Below, piece after piece: positions 54,332-54,341 of a stretch of 54,341 nucleotides of DNA. The notes beneath the pieces are model-generated. The model did no database searches and was not told the origin of the DNA. It saw nothing but the letters and a program-made list of their open reading frames with translations. The first letter of the stretch is position 1; each line of letters starts with the position of its first letter. Origin of the DNA: an uncultured Oscillospiraceae bacterium (lineage in GTDB: Bacteria > Bacillota_A > Clostridia > Oscillospirales > Oscillospiraceae); NCBI GenBank assembly GCA_910579155.1, contig CAJTTS010000016.1:1-54341 (forward strand). Direction: 5' to 3'. The position numbers and the translations under genes are program-made.

Positions 54332-54341
54332 GGATGCGCTC
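54287..54341 (-). tRNA. tRNA-Thr(GGT), 5' end cut by the window edge
   Basis: Minus strand. T-arm CCCAG-TTCAAAT-CTGGG, anticodon loop TTGGTAA (anticodon GGT at 54329-54327), anticodon stem CATCC/GGATG, encoded CCA end at 54289-54287, and 3' acceptor strand TAGCAGC-T. The 5' acceptor and D-arm lie outside. It is the prophage attachment site, whose 3' half was supplied by the phage. Confidence 0.9.

Overview
The window looks like a chromosome segment from a GC-rich, gut-type member of the Clostridia (Oscillospiraceae/Flavonifractor-like). The pointers are S-layer-homology, InlB-B-repeat and BspA-type surface proteins, a Spo0A-type DNA-binding domain, PBSX/skin-type phage morphogenesis genes, and mobilisation genes of the kind common in these bacteria. 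Species assignment is inference. It holds two integrated elements in tandem beside one tRNA-Thr(GGT) gene, which is cut by the right window edge (54287-54341, minus strand).

Region 1 (1-4163) is lower in GC and encodes three exported proteins on the plus strand: an SLH-only protein, a large cysteine-peptidase-like protein with InlB B-repeats, and an LRR lipoprotein. Region 2 (about 4.3-11.1 kb) is a small mobilisable element. It has a zinc-motif protein, two HTH proteins, a candidate oriT, mobC, a relaxase, a secreted cargo protein, a small helper and a tyrosine integrase. It has no type IV secretion genes, so it would need a helper. Its left end is not resolved.

Region 3 (11079-54331) is an apparently near-complete contractile-tailed prophage bounded by a 45-bp repeat of the tRNA-Thr 3' end (43/45 identical). 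From left to right: an XRE regulator plus free-standing Spo0A C-terminal domain operon; a Panacea-type toxin-antitoxin pair; lysis genes; a type I toxin-antitoxin locus; then, all on the minus strand, tail fibres, baseplate, tail, head, terminase, methyltransferase/ParB and replication-recombination genes. The regulatory region (48-52.4 kb) has a Rha protein, many tiny genes, a four-operator switch, a duplicated structured RNA, and Cro and CI regulators. A second type I toxin-antitoxin locus and an integrase with an inserted HTH domain close the element.

The structural genes follow the order of PBSX/skin elements (XkdH to XkdT). Tail chaperones G and G-T are made through a canonical A_AAA_AAC -1 frameshift site. 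Two parts of the particle look altered: the glycine-rich tail protein is split by a one-base shift at a run of seven T, and the minor head protein has lost a C-terminal Ntox50-like toxin tail through two in-frame stop codons.

The most interesting signals are: tandem use of one tRNA site by two unrelated integrases, with a compensatory T-stem pair; the phage-borne Spo0A-type regulator, whose promoter carries a perfect 0A box; the Panacea/membrane-toxin pair; two paralogous type I toxin loci near the prophage ends; and a duplicated two-hairpin small RNA whose stems are conserved while its loops vary.
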